Source of the DNA: Thermoproteota archaeon
Lineage (GTDB): Archaea; Thermoproteota; Thermoprotei; Gearchaeales; Gearchaeaceae
Direction: 5' to 3'
Length of the DNA: 64,000 bases
Assembly: GCA_021324265.1 (NCBI GenBank)
Contig: JAJPJK010000009.1
Span: 134,164 to 198,163, forward strand
Positions 8,774-17,522 of this stretch are shown here, piece by piece; the stretch's first letter is position 1, and every line of letters begins with the position of its first letter. The notes beneath the pieces are model-generated. The model made no database searches, was not told where the DNA came from, and worked only from the letters and a program-made list of their open reading frames with translations. The position numbers were made by a program, and so were the translations under genes.

Positions 8774-8789
8774 ATGTTGTTATTTCACA

Positions 8790-9293
8790 GTGGAACAGAT
8801 AAAAAAGAAATATTCATTGAGTAGTAGCGATGTTAGAGAGCTGATACAGAAAGCAAACAAGCAAGGTTTTCTCTCGAAGCAAAAATATGAAAGGGTAGAA
8901 GTTTTGGAGTTGAAGGAAAACGAGAAAATAATTTTATTCGAAGGTATGCCATTGCTGATCGAAATAAATAGTCTTCTTATCCCTACTTTAGTGAATGCAA
9001 ACATAAAGGGGCTACCTTCATTCAAAGTCGATGAAGGCGCTATACCTCATATATTGAATGGTGCAGATATAATGGTCCCTGGAATAATTGAGTATCCTAA
9101 GGAAATTAAAGAAGGTATGATAGCCACAGTGAAAAGTATAAAAGAAGATTTTTTAGCGATCGCTAAAGTTCTAGAGTCGCCAATGGAAAAAATCAATGCG
9201 AAAAAAGGAAAACTCTTAAAAAATCTTCATCATAAGAATGACAAGTACTATGAACTTTGTATTTCAATATTGAAGAAACTTTATAAAAAATGA
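8790..9293 (+). CDS. PUA-domain RNA-binding protein (MCT-1-like)
   Basis: The 167-residue protein has an N-terminal pre-PUA region followed by a PUA domain near residues 75-150: VDEGAIPHILNGADIMVPGI is the typical PUA opening (VDxGAxxxVxxGAxVMxPGI), and MIATVKS...FLAIAKVL continues it. Archaeal homologues are related to MCT-1 and the eIF2D/Tma20 PUA proteins; a role in RNA or tRNA binding is expected but the exact substrate is unknown. Start is GTG at 8790, in line with the TATA-like box about 20 bases upstream. It converges on the aCPSF1 gene with two bases between. Confidence 0.85.
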   Translation: MEQIKKKYSLSSSDVRELIQKANKQGFLSKQKYERVEVLELKENEKIILFEGMPLLIEINSLLIPTLVNANIKGLPSFKVDEGAIPHILNGADIMVPGIIEYPKEIKEGMIATVKSIKEDFLAIAKVLESPMEKINAKKGKLLKNLHHKNDKYYELCISILKKLYKK

Positions 9294-9295
9294 GC

Positions 9296-11197
9296 TTATC
9301 TGAACCTCATCGTTTCTCCAATATCAGGAATGTAAGTAGCTATATGGAGTTCATTCCTGATCGCCTGTTGTAACGCAGTCAATTTAGTAGGTTCCCCATG
9401 GACAAGCAATATATTTCTTGGTCTGTTCGGAAGCCTTCTGATATATTCCATTAACTGGTTCCTATCAGAATGTCCAGAAAAACCTTCTGCAGAGAAGATC
9501 TTCATGTTGACTTTGACAATTGCTTCTCCTTTTTCTGTTGGCACAACAACTTCTTTCTCTCCATCCCTCACTTTCCTTCCCAAAGTCCCTTGTGATTGGT
9601 AGCTTGTAAAAATCAAGGAATTTTTCTCATCTTCAGCCAATAGTCTGAAATATTCTAATATTGGGCCTCCTGTTAGCATTCCTGATGTAGCGATTATTAT
9701 ACATGGACCAGCCTCTAAGATTTCTTCTCTTACACTTGTATCCTTTATGAGTTCAAAATATCTTGAAGTAAACGGGTTACCTTCTAGGAGTTTTCTCCTA
9801 ACCTCTAATGATAATTCATCTACGAATTTAGTATGAATTGCAGATGTCTCATGTATCATACCTTCTACGAATACTGGAACTTTCGGTAGTTGACCATTCT
9901 CAAAGGCATCGTAAAGTACTAGAAGAATTTCTTGCGCTCTACCAACGGCTAGCATTGGCATGAGCACCTTCCCATTGTTTTCAAGCGTATTCTTAATTAT
10001 CCCTATGAGTGAATTCACCGCTTCAGCTCTACTGGGCATGATGTCTTCATTTCCACCATATGTTCCTTCCATTATGATCGTATCATTTCTCTTGAAGTTA
10101 TTGAAGGCAGGATCGAGGAGCCTATTTCTCTCCCTGAAGTCGTATTTGAAATCTCCAGTATAAACTAAATTGTAGTAACCTTCACCGAAATGCAAGTGTG
10201 CTATAGCTGAGCCTAGTATATGACCTGCATTATAGAGTGTAAGTTTTGCATCTGGTGCTATATCTGCAACCTCTCCATAATCAAGAACAACAGTATGAGC
10301 AAGCAGAGATGTAAGGTCTGCATAGCTATACGGAAGAGGAAGACCTGATTTCTGTCTTACGTTGAGATAATCTGAGATTATCAGTGTCATGAGATACTTC
10401 GTAGCTTCAGTCATGTAAACTGGGCCTCTATATCCGTATTTGAATAGGTAAGGAAGAGCTGCACAGTGATCGAAATGAGCATGTGTGAGCACTATGCATT
10501 CAATTCTATCGAGATCTTCAATGAAATGAAGTGCAGGGTATTCTTCATGCATGAGCTTCGGTCCAGGTTTCAGGCCTGCATCAAGAAGGATATCTCCTTG
10601 ATCTGTTGAGACCAAAAAAGAACTCCTACCTACTTCGTTTGCAGCACCTAATGCCGTGATCCTTATATTTTCAATGTCCTTAATCTTCTCTCTGTTTATC
10701 CTCATTCCTACGTAGCTAAGGAATTCATTCTTAGACTCTGCATTGTTTCTCTCGAGTAAATCGACAGTTTTTATAATATTAGATTCTATTGCAGGTTTCC
10801 TATGAATAATTACCCTCCACCTTATTGCACTTATTAATTCCCAAAGCGTTGAATCTCCTCTACCCCTTACAAAGGCGGGCTCCCCTGCATATAAATGAAC
10901 TTCACCTTTTCTTTCATCAAAATATATCTCATTGTAATCCACACCGGCATTCTCTGGTATTATCTTCTTCATTATTTCAATTGCTTTTTCCTTTTCAATC
11001 CTAATTTCTGGAACAGGCCTTATAATCACTTTCTTCTTGAGAGCCTTAGCTAGCTTAGGAATTATTCCAGATTCTCCCGTTATATAAGAAATTTCATCCG
11101 TATAGATGCATAAAAAAGGTCCTTCATATTCTATTTTCTTTATTTTCTCAGGCTGTATAATTTCGAAGGCTGAATACAGCCGCTCTTTTATCTCCAT
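9296..11197 (-). CDS. fttA: aCPSF1/FttA, beta-CASP ribonuclease and transcription termination factor
   Basis: The 633-residue length and layout match archaeal CPSF1: two N-terminal KH-like domains (to about residue 145), then an MBL domain with HAHFDHC near residue 238 and YTGDFKYDFRE, a beta-CASP domain (TIMEGTYGG, PCIIIATSGMLTGGP) and a C-terminal motif GFSGHSDRNQL with LVHGEP. All zinc ligands are present. The family cleaves RNA and ends transcription at U-rich sites in archaea. Its start codon shares one base with the stop of the upstream proteasome gene, so these two are one operon. Confidence 0.96.
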   Translation of the reverse strand: MEIKERLYSAFEIIQPEKIKKIEYEGPFLCIYTDEISYITGESGIIPKLAKALKKKVIIRPVPEIRIEKEKAIEIMKKIIPENAGVDYNEIYFDERKGEVHLYAGEPAFVRGRGDSTLWELISAIRWRVIIHRKPAIESNIIKTVDLLERNNAESKNEFLSYVGMRINREKIKDIENIRITALGAANEVGRSSFLVSTDQGDILLDAGLKPGPKLMHEEYPALHFIEDLDRIECIVLTHAHFDHCAALPYLFKYGYRGPVYMTEATKYLMTLIISDYLNVRQKSGLPLPYSYADLTSLLAHTVVLDYGEVADIAPDAKLTLYNAGHILGSAIAHLHFGEGYYNLVYTGDFKYDFRERNRLLDPAFNNFKRNDTIIMEGTYGGNEDIMPSRAEAVNSLIGIIKNTLENNGKVLMPMLAVGRAQEILLVLYDAFENGQLPKVPVFVEGMIHETSAIHTKFVDELSLEVRRKLLEGNPFTSRYFELIKDTSVREEILEAGPCIIIATSGMLTGGPILEYFRLLAEDEKNSLIFTSYQSQGTLGRKVRDGEKEVVVPTEKGEAIVKVNMKIFSAEGFSGHSDRNQLMEYIRRLPNRPRNILLVHGEPTKLTALQQAIRNELHIATYIPDIGETMRFR

Positions 11198-11856
11198 TAA
11201 CGAGCTTCAGGTAAATATTTTGCCAATTCTTCTTGCTTCAAAAATACTACACCGCTCTTATCAACATAGGCAACATCTATACCTTCTCCAGTGAATAGAT
11301 CCCATTTCAGAGAGCTTTGTATGGCTTCAAGCGCAAGCTTAATTCCTTCTTCCAATGTTAATTCAGGGCTATATCTCGAGGCCAGAACACCTAATGCATA
11401 AGGAGATCCAGAGCCTCGGCTTATGTATTTTTCTGTAGTAAGAGAACCAAGTAAATCTATTGTAGATATAGATGGGCCCTTTGAATCATATCCTCCCAAT
11501 ATCAATTCAGTATAGTATGGAAAGGCCCTTGAGCTAAACATGAGTAAGGCTGCAAAGTTGGCAATGCTTGCAGTGGATATAGGTCTATTATTAGTTAGCT
11601 TGTACAATTTCGAATGAGCCCTTAATTGATCGATTACATATTGAGCATCAGCTACTGCACCAGCTATAGCTGCTATGAGATGATCATCGATTTGTAATAT
11701 TTTCTTACCAACCTTATGCGCAACCTTCATGTTGTATGCATCTGAAACTCTCCTATCTGCAGCTAATATAACTGCATCTTTGCATACTAATCCTACTGTA
11801 GTAGTCCCAACATACCTAATTTGAGAGACTTTATTGTCCAACAACTTCACCCTCAA
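11197..11856 (-). CDS. psmB: Proteasome beta subunit (active type)
   Basis: Ntn hydrolase of the 20S core particle. A 17-residue propeptide ending in YVG precedes the mature N-terminus TTTVGLVCKDAV, so the catalytic Thr is T18 of the precursor. The conserved Asp (AADRR) and Lys (KVGKK) follow, and the GSGSPYALG loop is intact. The second beta gene at 16429 lacks the first Thr, so this is probably the only peptidase-active subunit of the two. It is co-transcribed with fttA. Confidence 0.95.
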   Translation of the reverse strand: MRVKLLDNKVSQIRYVGTTTVGLVCKDAVILAADRRVSDAYNMKVAHKVGKKILQIDDHLIAAIAGAVADAQYVIDQLRAHSKLYKLTNNRPISTASIANFAALLMFSSRAFPYYTELILGGYDSKGPSISTIDLLGSLTTEKYISRGSGSPYALGVLASRYSPELTLEEGIKLALEAIQSSLKWDLFTGEGIDVAYVDKSGVVFLKQEELAKYLPEAR

Positions 11857-11897
11857 TAAGCTAACTATTATCTACTATTTCCACTATAAAAATCTAG

Positions 11898-12641
11898 TTA
11901 TGGGTTTAGTATTCTCTCCTTGACTTCCTTTGGTTTTTCTCTTTCAATTATAAAGGATATTTTTCCATACTGAGGGAAAAGCTCTTCAATATCATCAAGA
12001 GCTAGTCTAAGTGCTTGTTGGAGATACTGGTTATCTAACACGTTGGATTTCAGTGTTATGTTCAGTGCTTCATCGGTAACATTTACGAGGATCTCTTCCC
12101 TATTTATTGGTCTTAGCCTTTGATACATTAGTTCAACAATTTTTTCCTTAATATCTTCTAACTTTTTCACAATTTGTAGCTTAAAGATCAATGTCTTTCC
12201 TGCGAGTGGATGGTTGAAGTCTATTATCGCCCTTCCGCTGCTAACGCTTATAACAGTACCCTCGCTATCTCTTACTTTAACTCTCTGACCTATTCTAGGT
12301 ATTATTCCTTCTCTTGCCAATTCCTTTGTATTGATCACTTTTATTTTAGAAGGATCTTTATTGCCGAAAGCTTTCTCAGGGCTAAGCTCGATTACCAATT
12401 CCTTTTTTTCTTGTTCAATCCCTCCCAACTTCAACAACTCTTCTTCAAGTCCCTTATGAAATTTCCCTCTCCCTAGAATAACTAGCGCGCTTTCGTATAC
12501 CAAGTCCTCTTTTGCAAATTTTTCTTTCTTTGCTACCTCCTCAATATTTGTATCTAGAAGCTCGTTTGTGTCCTTAAGTCTGACCTCGTAATTCACCAAG
12601 ATGAAATCATCTTTTTTAAGTTCTAGCTTTGCTTGGCTCAT
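11898..12641 (-). CDS. FKBP-type peptidyl-prolyl isomerase (SlyD-like) with C-terminal extension
   Basis: The 247-residue protein has an FKBP fold interrupted by an IF (insert-in-flap) domain: VNYEVRLKDTNELLDTN at the N-terminus, LVIELSPEKAFGNKDPSKI, an insert with VKVRDSEGTVISVSSGRAIIDFNHPLAGKTLIF (typical SlyD/FKBP26 insertion), then a C-terminal domain of about 90 residues ending in EREKPKEVKERILNP. It should act as a folding catalyst and chaperone in the cytoplasm. It lies 41 bases upstream of the proteasome beta gene, so it may be in the same transcript. Confidence 0.93.
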   Translation of the reverse strand: MSQAKLELKKDDFILVNYEVRLKDTNELLDTNIEEVAKKEKFAKEDLVYESALVILGRGKFHKGLEEELLKLGGIEQEKKELVIELSPEKAFGNKDPSKIKVINTKELAREGIIPRIGQRVKVRDSEGTVISVSSGRAIIDFNHPLAGKTLIFKLQIVKKLEDIKEKIVELMYQRLRPINREEILVNVTDEALNITLKSNVLDNQYLQQALRLALDDIEELFPQYGKISFIIEREKPKEVKERILNP

Positions 12642-12664
12642 ACTATCGGAATTTATTACTCCCT

Positions 12665-13171
12665 TTATATTTTTAGCATTTCTGCATAGGTTAATCCTAT
12701 TGCATTTTTGATTTTCAATCCAAGATTGGACAATAACTCTTTTGCATCCTTTTCTGATTCATATTCAACCTCTAGGAAGTTTCCAAGGCCTTCAACTTCA
12801 TCTATTGCAACCTTTATTTTCCCTTTTTCAAATTCTCTCCTTTTTTTGATTATCTTCAAAGACTCATTATATCCAAGTTCATTTAGAATTTCAATCATCA
12901 CTCTTAATTGCCTTTCATTAAGTCTTATCGTGAGTTCTTTTCTTATTTTAGGCCTTTTTCTAATCACCTTGTTCTTATATGTAAGATAGAAGTGTTTTCC
13001 TTCCTTCCTAATCCTAAGCGCTTTTCCCTGATTGAACAGCTTTAAATCCTCAGTATCGAAGTATATATCTTCCTGTTTGTTTTCTCCTAGGTCATTGAAA
13101 TTCAAACTAAAGAGCTTGCGGATGATTTCATCCTTATTTTCTATTTTGAATTTGAATTCCTTCTCCAACAT
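12665..13171 (-). CDS. CYTH-domain protein (class IV adenylate cyclase/triphosphatase family)
   Basis: The 168-residue protein begins MLEKEFKFKI, which contains the ExExK signature of the CYTH superfamily at residues 3-7. Later basic and acidic strands fit the triphosphate tunnel (ALRIRKEGKHFYLTYK, RKELTIR, VAIDEVEGLGNFLEVE). Family members bind or hydrolyse triphosphate compounds, and some make cAMP. Substrate cannot be read from sequence. It precedes the FKBP gene by 23 bases. Confidence 0.88.
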   Translation of the reverse strand: MLEKEFKFKIENKDEIIRKLFSLNFNDLGENKQEDIYFDTEDLKLFNQGKALRIRKEGKHFYLTYKNKVIRKRPKIRKELTIRLNERQLRVMIEILNELGYNESLKIIKKRREFEKGKIKVAIDEVEGLGNFLEVEYESEKDAKELLSNLGLKIKNAIGLTYAEMLKI

Positions 13172-13220
13172 ACTATTATTATTCTAGAAAGCGTATAAGT
13201 GCAAAAAAATAATTAATCAT

Positions 13221-13421
13221 ATGGAAGAAGAGAGAAAAGTTTCCGCTAAGCTAGATTTAGGTCCTTTCTTAAGCTTCCTGCTTGAAACATCAAAGATGCT
13301 ACTCGAAACGGGCTGGTCAACAAACCTCAATCTTTCAGTATCGCTATATATGGGCGAATCGAAAATAGGAAGTTTGAAGTTTGAAGGCGTTGCAAAAATA
13401 GAACCAGTTAGGAAGGAATAG
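13221..13421 (+). CDS. Small protein of unknown function (66 aa)
   Basis: I do not recognise this protein. It has 66 residues, a charged N-terminus (MEEERKVSAKLDLG), a hydrophobic helix-like segment (FLSFLLETSKMLLETG) and a beta-like second half (NLNLSVSLYMGESKIGSLKFEG). It starts with ATG after an AT-rich leader and is transcribed divergently from the CYTH gene. Its last 14 bases overlap the convergent aminotransferase gene. Composition matches the neighbouring genes, so it is probably real. Confidence 0.6.
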   Translation: MEEERKVSAKLDLGPFLSFLLETSKMLLETGWSTNLNLSVSLYMGESKIGSLKFEGVAKIEPVRKE

Positions 13422-14511
13422 ACTTAATTTTTTCCATCGTAATCTTCAGTGCTTGAGTAGTTTTTTCTACGATTTTTTCGTTTATTATACCCATACAACC
13501 AACTCTTATTACTTTCTCATTGAGCTCGCCAAATCCTTTCGCTATCTCTATATTATGTTCTCTACGCATGATATTGACTATATCGCTGGCTTTTTTATCT
13601 TGAGGTGTTTTCATGGCTACAACAGTCAAGGATCTTGCATATTCCTTTGGAAATATTTCCAATTTCTCCTTAGCTGCGAAGGAATAAAGCATATCTGAGC
13701 ATCTCTTATGTCTTTGGAATACATTATCAAGTCCCTCTTCCTTAATCTTTCTAAGTGAGGCCCTTAATGCAAAGAATAGCGGCAAAGCTGGCGTATATGG
13801 GGTTTCCTTTTTTTCATGAAATTTAAGATAACTTTTCAGATCGAAGTAACCATAATTGCTTATTCCTTCATTTTTCTTTATTGCTTCCTTAGATACAGAT
13901 ACAAACGCAAGGCCAGGTGGGCATGCAAGGCATTTCTGACTTCCAGTTATATGGACATCGATGCCTAATCTATCAGTAGGCAAATCAACACCTCCCAAAG
14001 CTGATACTGAGTCTACAATAGTCAACATACCCTTTTCTTTCGCAACCTTTAGTATTTTCTCGAGATCCCAAACACTTGTGCCTGTGGATGTTTCATTGAA
14101 TACTATAGCAAGACATGTAGCATCTCTGTTATCATCCAATACATTCATGAAATCATCAAAACTCATGGTATCGCCCAAATCCTTCTTTATCCTAATCACT
14201 TCTGCTCCAACACTTTTGATCTTTTCATACATTCTTTCACTGAATTCTCCTGCAGTATATGTTATGACCTTGTCATTTTTTCGTATGAAGTTAGTTACTG
14301 CGAATTCTACTCCTCCTGTTCCTGAAGAGGATAGAGTCGCTATAAAATTTTCTGTTTGGTATACGTATTTTAGGAGGTCTTGGATTTCATTGTATAGCTT
14401 GTGGAAATCTTCTCCTCTATGATTGATCACAGATTCTTTCATAGCTTCCAATACTTCATCTGCAACATTCGTTGGACCAGGCAGCATAATGAGCGTTTTG
14501 TTGTACCCCAT
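13408..14511 (-). CDS. Class V PLP aminotransferase (alanine-glyoxylate/serine-pyruvate type)
   Basis: The 367-residue length fits the family. The PLP lysine is K193 in the motif TGSQKCLACPPG; SSSGTGGVEFAV forms the phosphate-binding loop and VDSVSALGGVDLP contains the PLP-nitrogen Asp. The N-terminal MLPGPTNV is the usual substrate-entry signature (PGPTxV). Such enzymes transfer amino groups between alanine or serine and glyoxylate or pyruvate; exact substrates are uncertain. Divergent from the SAM hydrolase gene. Confidence 0.92.
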   Translation of the reverse strand: MGYNKTLIMLPGPTNVADEVLEAMKESVINHRGEDFHKLYNEIQDLLKYVYQTENFIATLSSSGTGGVEFAVTNFIRKNDKVITYTAGEFSERMYEKIKSVGAEVIRIKKDLGDTMSFDDFMNVLDDNRDATCLAIVFNETSTGTSVWDLEKILKVAKEKGMLTIVDSVSALGGVDLPTDRLGIDVHITGSQKCLACPPGLAFVSVSKEAIKKNEGISNYGYFDLKSYLKFHEKKETPYTPALPLFFALRASLRKIKEEGLDNVFQRHKRCSDMLYSFAAKEKLEIFPKEYARSLTVVAMKTPQDKKASDIVNIMRREHNIEIAKGFGELNEKVIRVGCMGIINEKIVEKTTQALKITMEKIKSIPS

Positions 14512-14548
14512 CGACTAAAAATAGTTTTGCTACTATATTTTCTAATCA

Positions 14549-15343
14549 GTGATCTGCATACTCACTGATTTTGGTACTGAAAGTATATACGTTGCCGAAA
14601 TGCTAGGAGTAATCAAGAGTATTAATCCATATGCAGAGGTCCTAATGCTTGAGAACAACATAGAAAGGCAAAACGTACTTCAAGGTTCTTTTCTCCTCAA
14701 ACATATTTCAAAAGAATATCCTCATGGAACAATATTTCTCGTCGTAGTTGATCCAGGTGTAGGTACTGAGAGGAAGCCAATAATCGTAGAGACCAAGAAA
14801 CATATCTACATCGGCCCTGATAACGGTCTGTTTTATCCAGTAGCAAGTGAAGAAGGGGTCATCTCTGTATACGAGATCGATATAGAAAAGCTTCCTGCAA
14901 GAAAAATTTCTAAAACTTTCCATGGCAGAGATATATTCGCAGTTGCAGCATCTATTCTTAGTATTGCTTATAGGCCCTATTTCATTGCCAAGAAAGTTGA
15001 AAAAATGACTGAACTAAGCTTGCCAACGCCTAAACTGAAAGATAATGAAATTGAAGGCATCATTCTTTATTGTGATTCTTTCGGAAATTTGGTCACGAAT
15101 ATCAGCTCTAAAGAGCTTGAGAGCCTGGGATTTTTGAATCTCCCCTTTATAAAAGTAAAATTCTTGGGAAAAGATGTTTCAATGGTTCTACCATTCAAGT
15201 CAACATATGGCGAGGTCAAAGAAGGCGAGCCATTGTTACTCATCGATAGCTTTGATTTGCTCGAAATTGCCATAAATAAGGGCAGTGCTAAAGATCGTTT
15301 TTCATTAAACCAAGCAGAAACTATTTCAATTTCCCGTGTTTGA
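14549..15343 (+). CDS. SAM hydrolase / SAM hydroxide adenosyltransferase (DUF62 family)
   Basis: The 264-residue protein starts with ILTDFGTESIYVAEM, the DUF62 signature, followed by VVVDPGVGTERKPI, GPDNGLF and HGRDIFA, all family motifs around the active site. Characterised members cleave S-adenosylmethionine to adenosine and methionine using water. GTG at 14549 is the start. It overlaps the next gene by eight bases, so the two are co-transcribed. Confidence 0.93.
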   Translation: MICILTDFGTESIYVAEMLGVIKSINPYAEVLMLENNIERQNVLQGSFLLKHISKEYPHGTIFLVVVDPGVGTERKPIIVETKKHIYIGPDNGLFYPVASEEGVISVYEIDIEKLPARKISKTFHGRDIFAVAASILSIAYRPYFIAKKVEKMTELSLPTPKLKDNEIEGIILYCDSFGNLVTNISSKELESLGFLNLPFIKVKFLGKDVSMVLPFKSTYGEVKEGEPLLLIDSFDLLEIAINKGSAKDRFSLNQAETISISRV

Positions 15344-16397
15344 GCTCATTGATGGGAGTTTTGGTGAGGGAGGAGGACAAATACTAAGGAATTCCATTGC
15401 TATTTCTGCCTTAACTGGAAAGCCAATAAAGATAGAAAATATTAGGGTAAAAAGGGAGAATCCTGGCTTAAGGCCACAACATCTTTTAGCTGTTAAAGCT
15501 ATAGCTGAGCTTTGCGATGCTCAGCTTGAAGGAGCATACATAGGTTCAAGGGAGTTAAAATTCATTCCTTCAAGGATTAAAGGCGGCAATTTTTATTTTG
15601 ACGTAGGCACAGCAGGTTCGATTAGCTTAGTACTCCAGGCAGTCCTCCCTGTATTGGCCTTCGCAGATTCTGATTCAAAAATAACAATAAAAGGAGGTAC
15701 AGCTGTCCCTAAAGCTCCTACAATTGAGTATCTCTCGCAAGTTTTGTTCAAGTATTTAAACAAAATGGGTCTTAAAGTGAATTTGGAAATTCAAAGACAT
15801 GGATTTTATCCAAGAGGTGGAGGTTTAGTCAATGTTTTTGTTGAGCGCACAGATGAGCTAAGCCCTTTGATACTTGAAAAATTCGGAGCGCTTGAGCATT
15901 TGAGCATATATTCATATAGCGAGGGTTTACCTTGCCATGTTGTTGATAGAGAGGTGAGCTCAAGCCTTTCTTTATTATCAAGGAAGAGCATTAATGAAGA
16001 TCTCATAAGCATCGAAAAGCGTTGCAATGAACCTAGATCCAATAACATAGGGAATTTCTTTATAATAACTGCGAAAGGCTCAAATGCTTCAGTAATAGGT
16101 TACGATAAAGTAGGCATGAAAGGGCTTCCAGCAGAAAAGGTCGCTGAAGAGCCAACAAGAGAGCTATTAGAAAATATATTCACAACGAATGCAGCAGTAG
16201 ATATGCATGCAGGAGATCAATTGCTCATTTGGATGTCCTTGGCTAAGGGCGAATCATCGATTTTTACTCACAAGTATACCATGCACGCTTATACAACGCT
16301 ATATCTCTTGAAGAAGCTATTGGCAATAGAATTTGAAGTTATAGGAGAAATAGATAAACCTGCAAGGATAAAAATCAAAGGAATTGAAGTGAAATAA
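15336..16397 (+). CDS. rtcA: RNA 3'-terminal phosphate cyclase
   Basis: The 353-residue enzyme opens with IDGSFGEGGGQILRN, the RtcA signature, and has RGGGLVNV and the C-terminal ADQLLIWMSLA-like segment (HAGDQLLIW) that carries the adenylylated His (DMHAGD). It converts RNA 3'-phosphate ends to 2',3'-cyclic phosphates with ATP. GTG start, overlapping the SAM hydrolase gene. Function here may relate to RNA repair or end processing. Confidence 0.96.
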   Translation: MFELIDGSFGEGGGQILRNSIAISALTGKPIKIENIRVKRENPGLRPQHLLAVKAIAELCDAQLEGAYIGSRELKFIPSRIKGGNFYFDVGTAGSISLVLQAVLPVLAFADSDSKITIKGGTAVPKAPTIEYLSQVLFKYLNKMGLKVNLEIQRHGFYPRGGGLVNVFVERTDELSPLILEKFGALEHLSIYSYSEGLPCHVVDREVSSSLSLLSRKSINEDLISIEKRCNEPRSNNIGNFFIITAKGSNASVIGYDKVGMKGLPAEKVAEEPTRELLENIFTTNAAVDMHAGDQLLIWMSLAKGESSIFTHKYTMHAYTTLYLLKKLLAIEFEVIGEIDKPARIKIKGIEVK

Positions 16398-16406
16398 CTT
16401 TTAATA
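16397..16406 (+). promoter_or_regulatory. TATA-like box for second proteasome beta gene
   Basis: ACTTTTAATA ends about 22 bases before the ATG at 16429. The spacing would give a very short or absent leader. Confidence 0.4.
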
Positions 16407-16428
16407 GCACCTATAGGGATTAAACTCC

Positions 16429-17037
16429 ATGGCAGATGTTCTTGAGCTAGCCGGCGCTACAGTAGTAGGTTTTGTCTATTCTACAGGCGTAATTCTTGCC
16501 GGCGAGAAACGTGTAGCATTGGGCAATTATCTATTAAGTAAGGGAGGCAAGAAGGTCTTTAAGATAACAGATACTATTGGTATAGCAAGTGCTGGTATCC
16601 TTGCAGATATGCAGGCAGTTTCAAAGCTCTTCGCTTACGACTTGAAAATGTATGAACTAGAGAATAAAAGACAGCCTACTGTTAGAAGTGCTGCTAAGCT
16701 TTTGTCTAATTTACTTTACAGCAGGAAGTATTTTCCGTTCTTGACATCTGTGATCATGGGAGGTATTGATCAGCTGGGCAAGCATATATATAGCTTGGAT
16801 CCTATAGGTTCGCTCATCGAAGACAAATATGTTTCCCTTGGCACAGGTTCTGAGCTTTCTATGAGCATTCTAGAAGCTGAGTATGCTGATAATCTATCAA
16901 AGGATCAGGCTATTGAACTAGCTTTCAAAGCCGTAAAGATAGCTTGTGGCAGAGATGTACTTTCTGGTGACGGAGTAGATATTCTTGTAATAGATGAGCG
17001 CGGTACTGAAGAACTATTCAAACCTTTGAAGCAATAA
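16429..17037 (+). CDS. psmB: Proteasome beta subunit paralogue, first Thr replaced
   Basis: This 202-residue protein is a clear beta-subunit homologue: ATVVGFVYSTGVILAGEKR, a Lys pair in SKGGKKVFKI, a short N-terminal extension, then GSLIEDKYVSLGTGSELS and SGDGVDILVID. Aligned with TTTVG of the partner subunit the start of the mature chain reads ATVVG, so the nucleophilic Thr1 is Ala. It is probably unprocessed and inactive, a structural partner in the beta ring, as seen for one beta subunit in several Thermoproteota. It follows rtcA by 31 bases but has its own TATA-like box. Confidence 0.93.
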   Translation: MADVLELAGATVVGFVYSTGVILAGEKRVALGNYLLSKGGKKVFKITDTIGIASAGILADMQAVSKLFAYDLKMYELENKRQPTVRSAAKLLSNLLYSRKYFPFLTSVIMGGIDQLGKHIYSLDPIGSLIEDKYVSLGTGSELSMSILEAEYADNLSKDQAIELAFKAVKIACGRDVLSGDGVDILVIDERGTEELFKPLKQ

Positions 17038-17087
17038 TTCTATTAGAAACAAATTATTTCTTTGAATCCAAAGATTTATTTGAAATG

Positions 17088-17161
17088 CGGGCGCTGCGGG
17101 ATTCGAACCCGCGACCCTTGGGTTAAAAGCCCAATACTCTTCCTGGCTGAGCTAAGCGCCC
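17088..17161 (-). tRNA. tRNA-Lys(TTT)
   Basis: Minus-strand cloverleaf: acceptor GGGCGCT/AGCGCCC, anticodon loop CTTTTAA with stem TTGGG/CCCAA (anticodon TTT), T-arm GCGGGTTCGAATCCCGC, discriminator G. No intron and no encoded CCA. It sits between the second proteasome beta gene and the RNA polymerase operon. Confidence 0.95.
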
Positions 17162-17222
17162 TCAATTATGCTTTATCGGAAAGGATATTTATAAGAATTT
17201 TTCTCTTGGAATTTAGAGATAA

Positions 17223-17231
17223 TTTTTTAAG
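17223..17231 (+). promoter_or_regulatory. TATA-like box of the RNA polymerase operon
   Basis: TTTTTTAAG lies about 40 bases upstream of the rpoH ATG at 17265, the same spacing as for the EF1A, L3, L14 and S8 promoters in this window. It would drive the rpoH-rpoB-rpoA1-rpoA2 operon. Confidence 0.5.
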
Positions 17232-17264
17232 GGAGTTATAAGATAGTATAATACACATTTTAGG

Positions 17265-17522
17265 ATGGCTAAGAAAGATAGCTTTAATATTTTAGAGCAT
17301 GAGCTTGTACCTAAACATGTAGTTTTAAGCAAAGAGGAAGCAAAGGAGCTTCTCAGAACGCTAAATATAATGCCTCATCAGCTGCCTTGGATAAGAGAAA
17401 ACGATCCTGTATGTAGGAAAATCGGAGCTAAGAGAGGAGATATAATTAAGATAATAAGGAAAAGTCATACAGCAAAGGAGGCTGTATTTTATAGGTATGT
17501 TGTTCCAAGATGGGTTAAATGA
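17265..17522 (+). CDS. rpoH: RNA polymerase subunit H (Rpo5)
   Basis: The 85-residue protein matches archaeal Rpo5, the equivalent of the C-terminal domain of eukaryotic RPB5: [23 protein letters not shown]-like [27 protein letters not shown] and a C-terminal YRYVVPRW. It forms part of the RNA polymerase jaw. It is the first gene of the operon and overlaps rpoB by four bases (ATGA). Confidence 0.97.
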   Translation: MAKKDSFNILEHELVPKHVVLSKEEAKELLRTLNIMPHQLPWIRENDPVCRKIGAKRGDIIKIIRKSHTAKEAVFYRYVVPRWVK

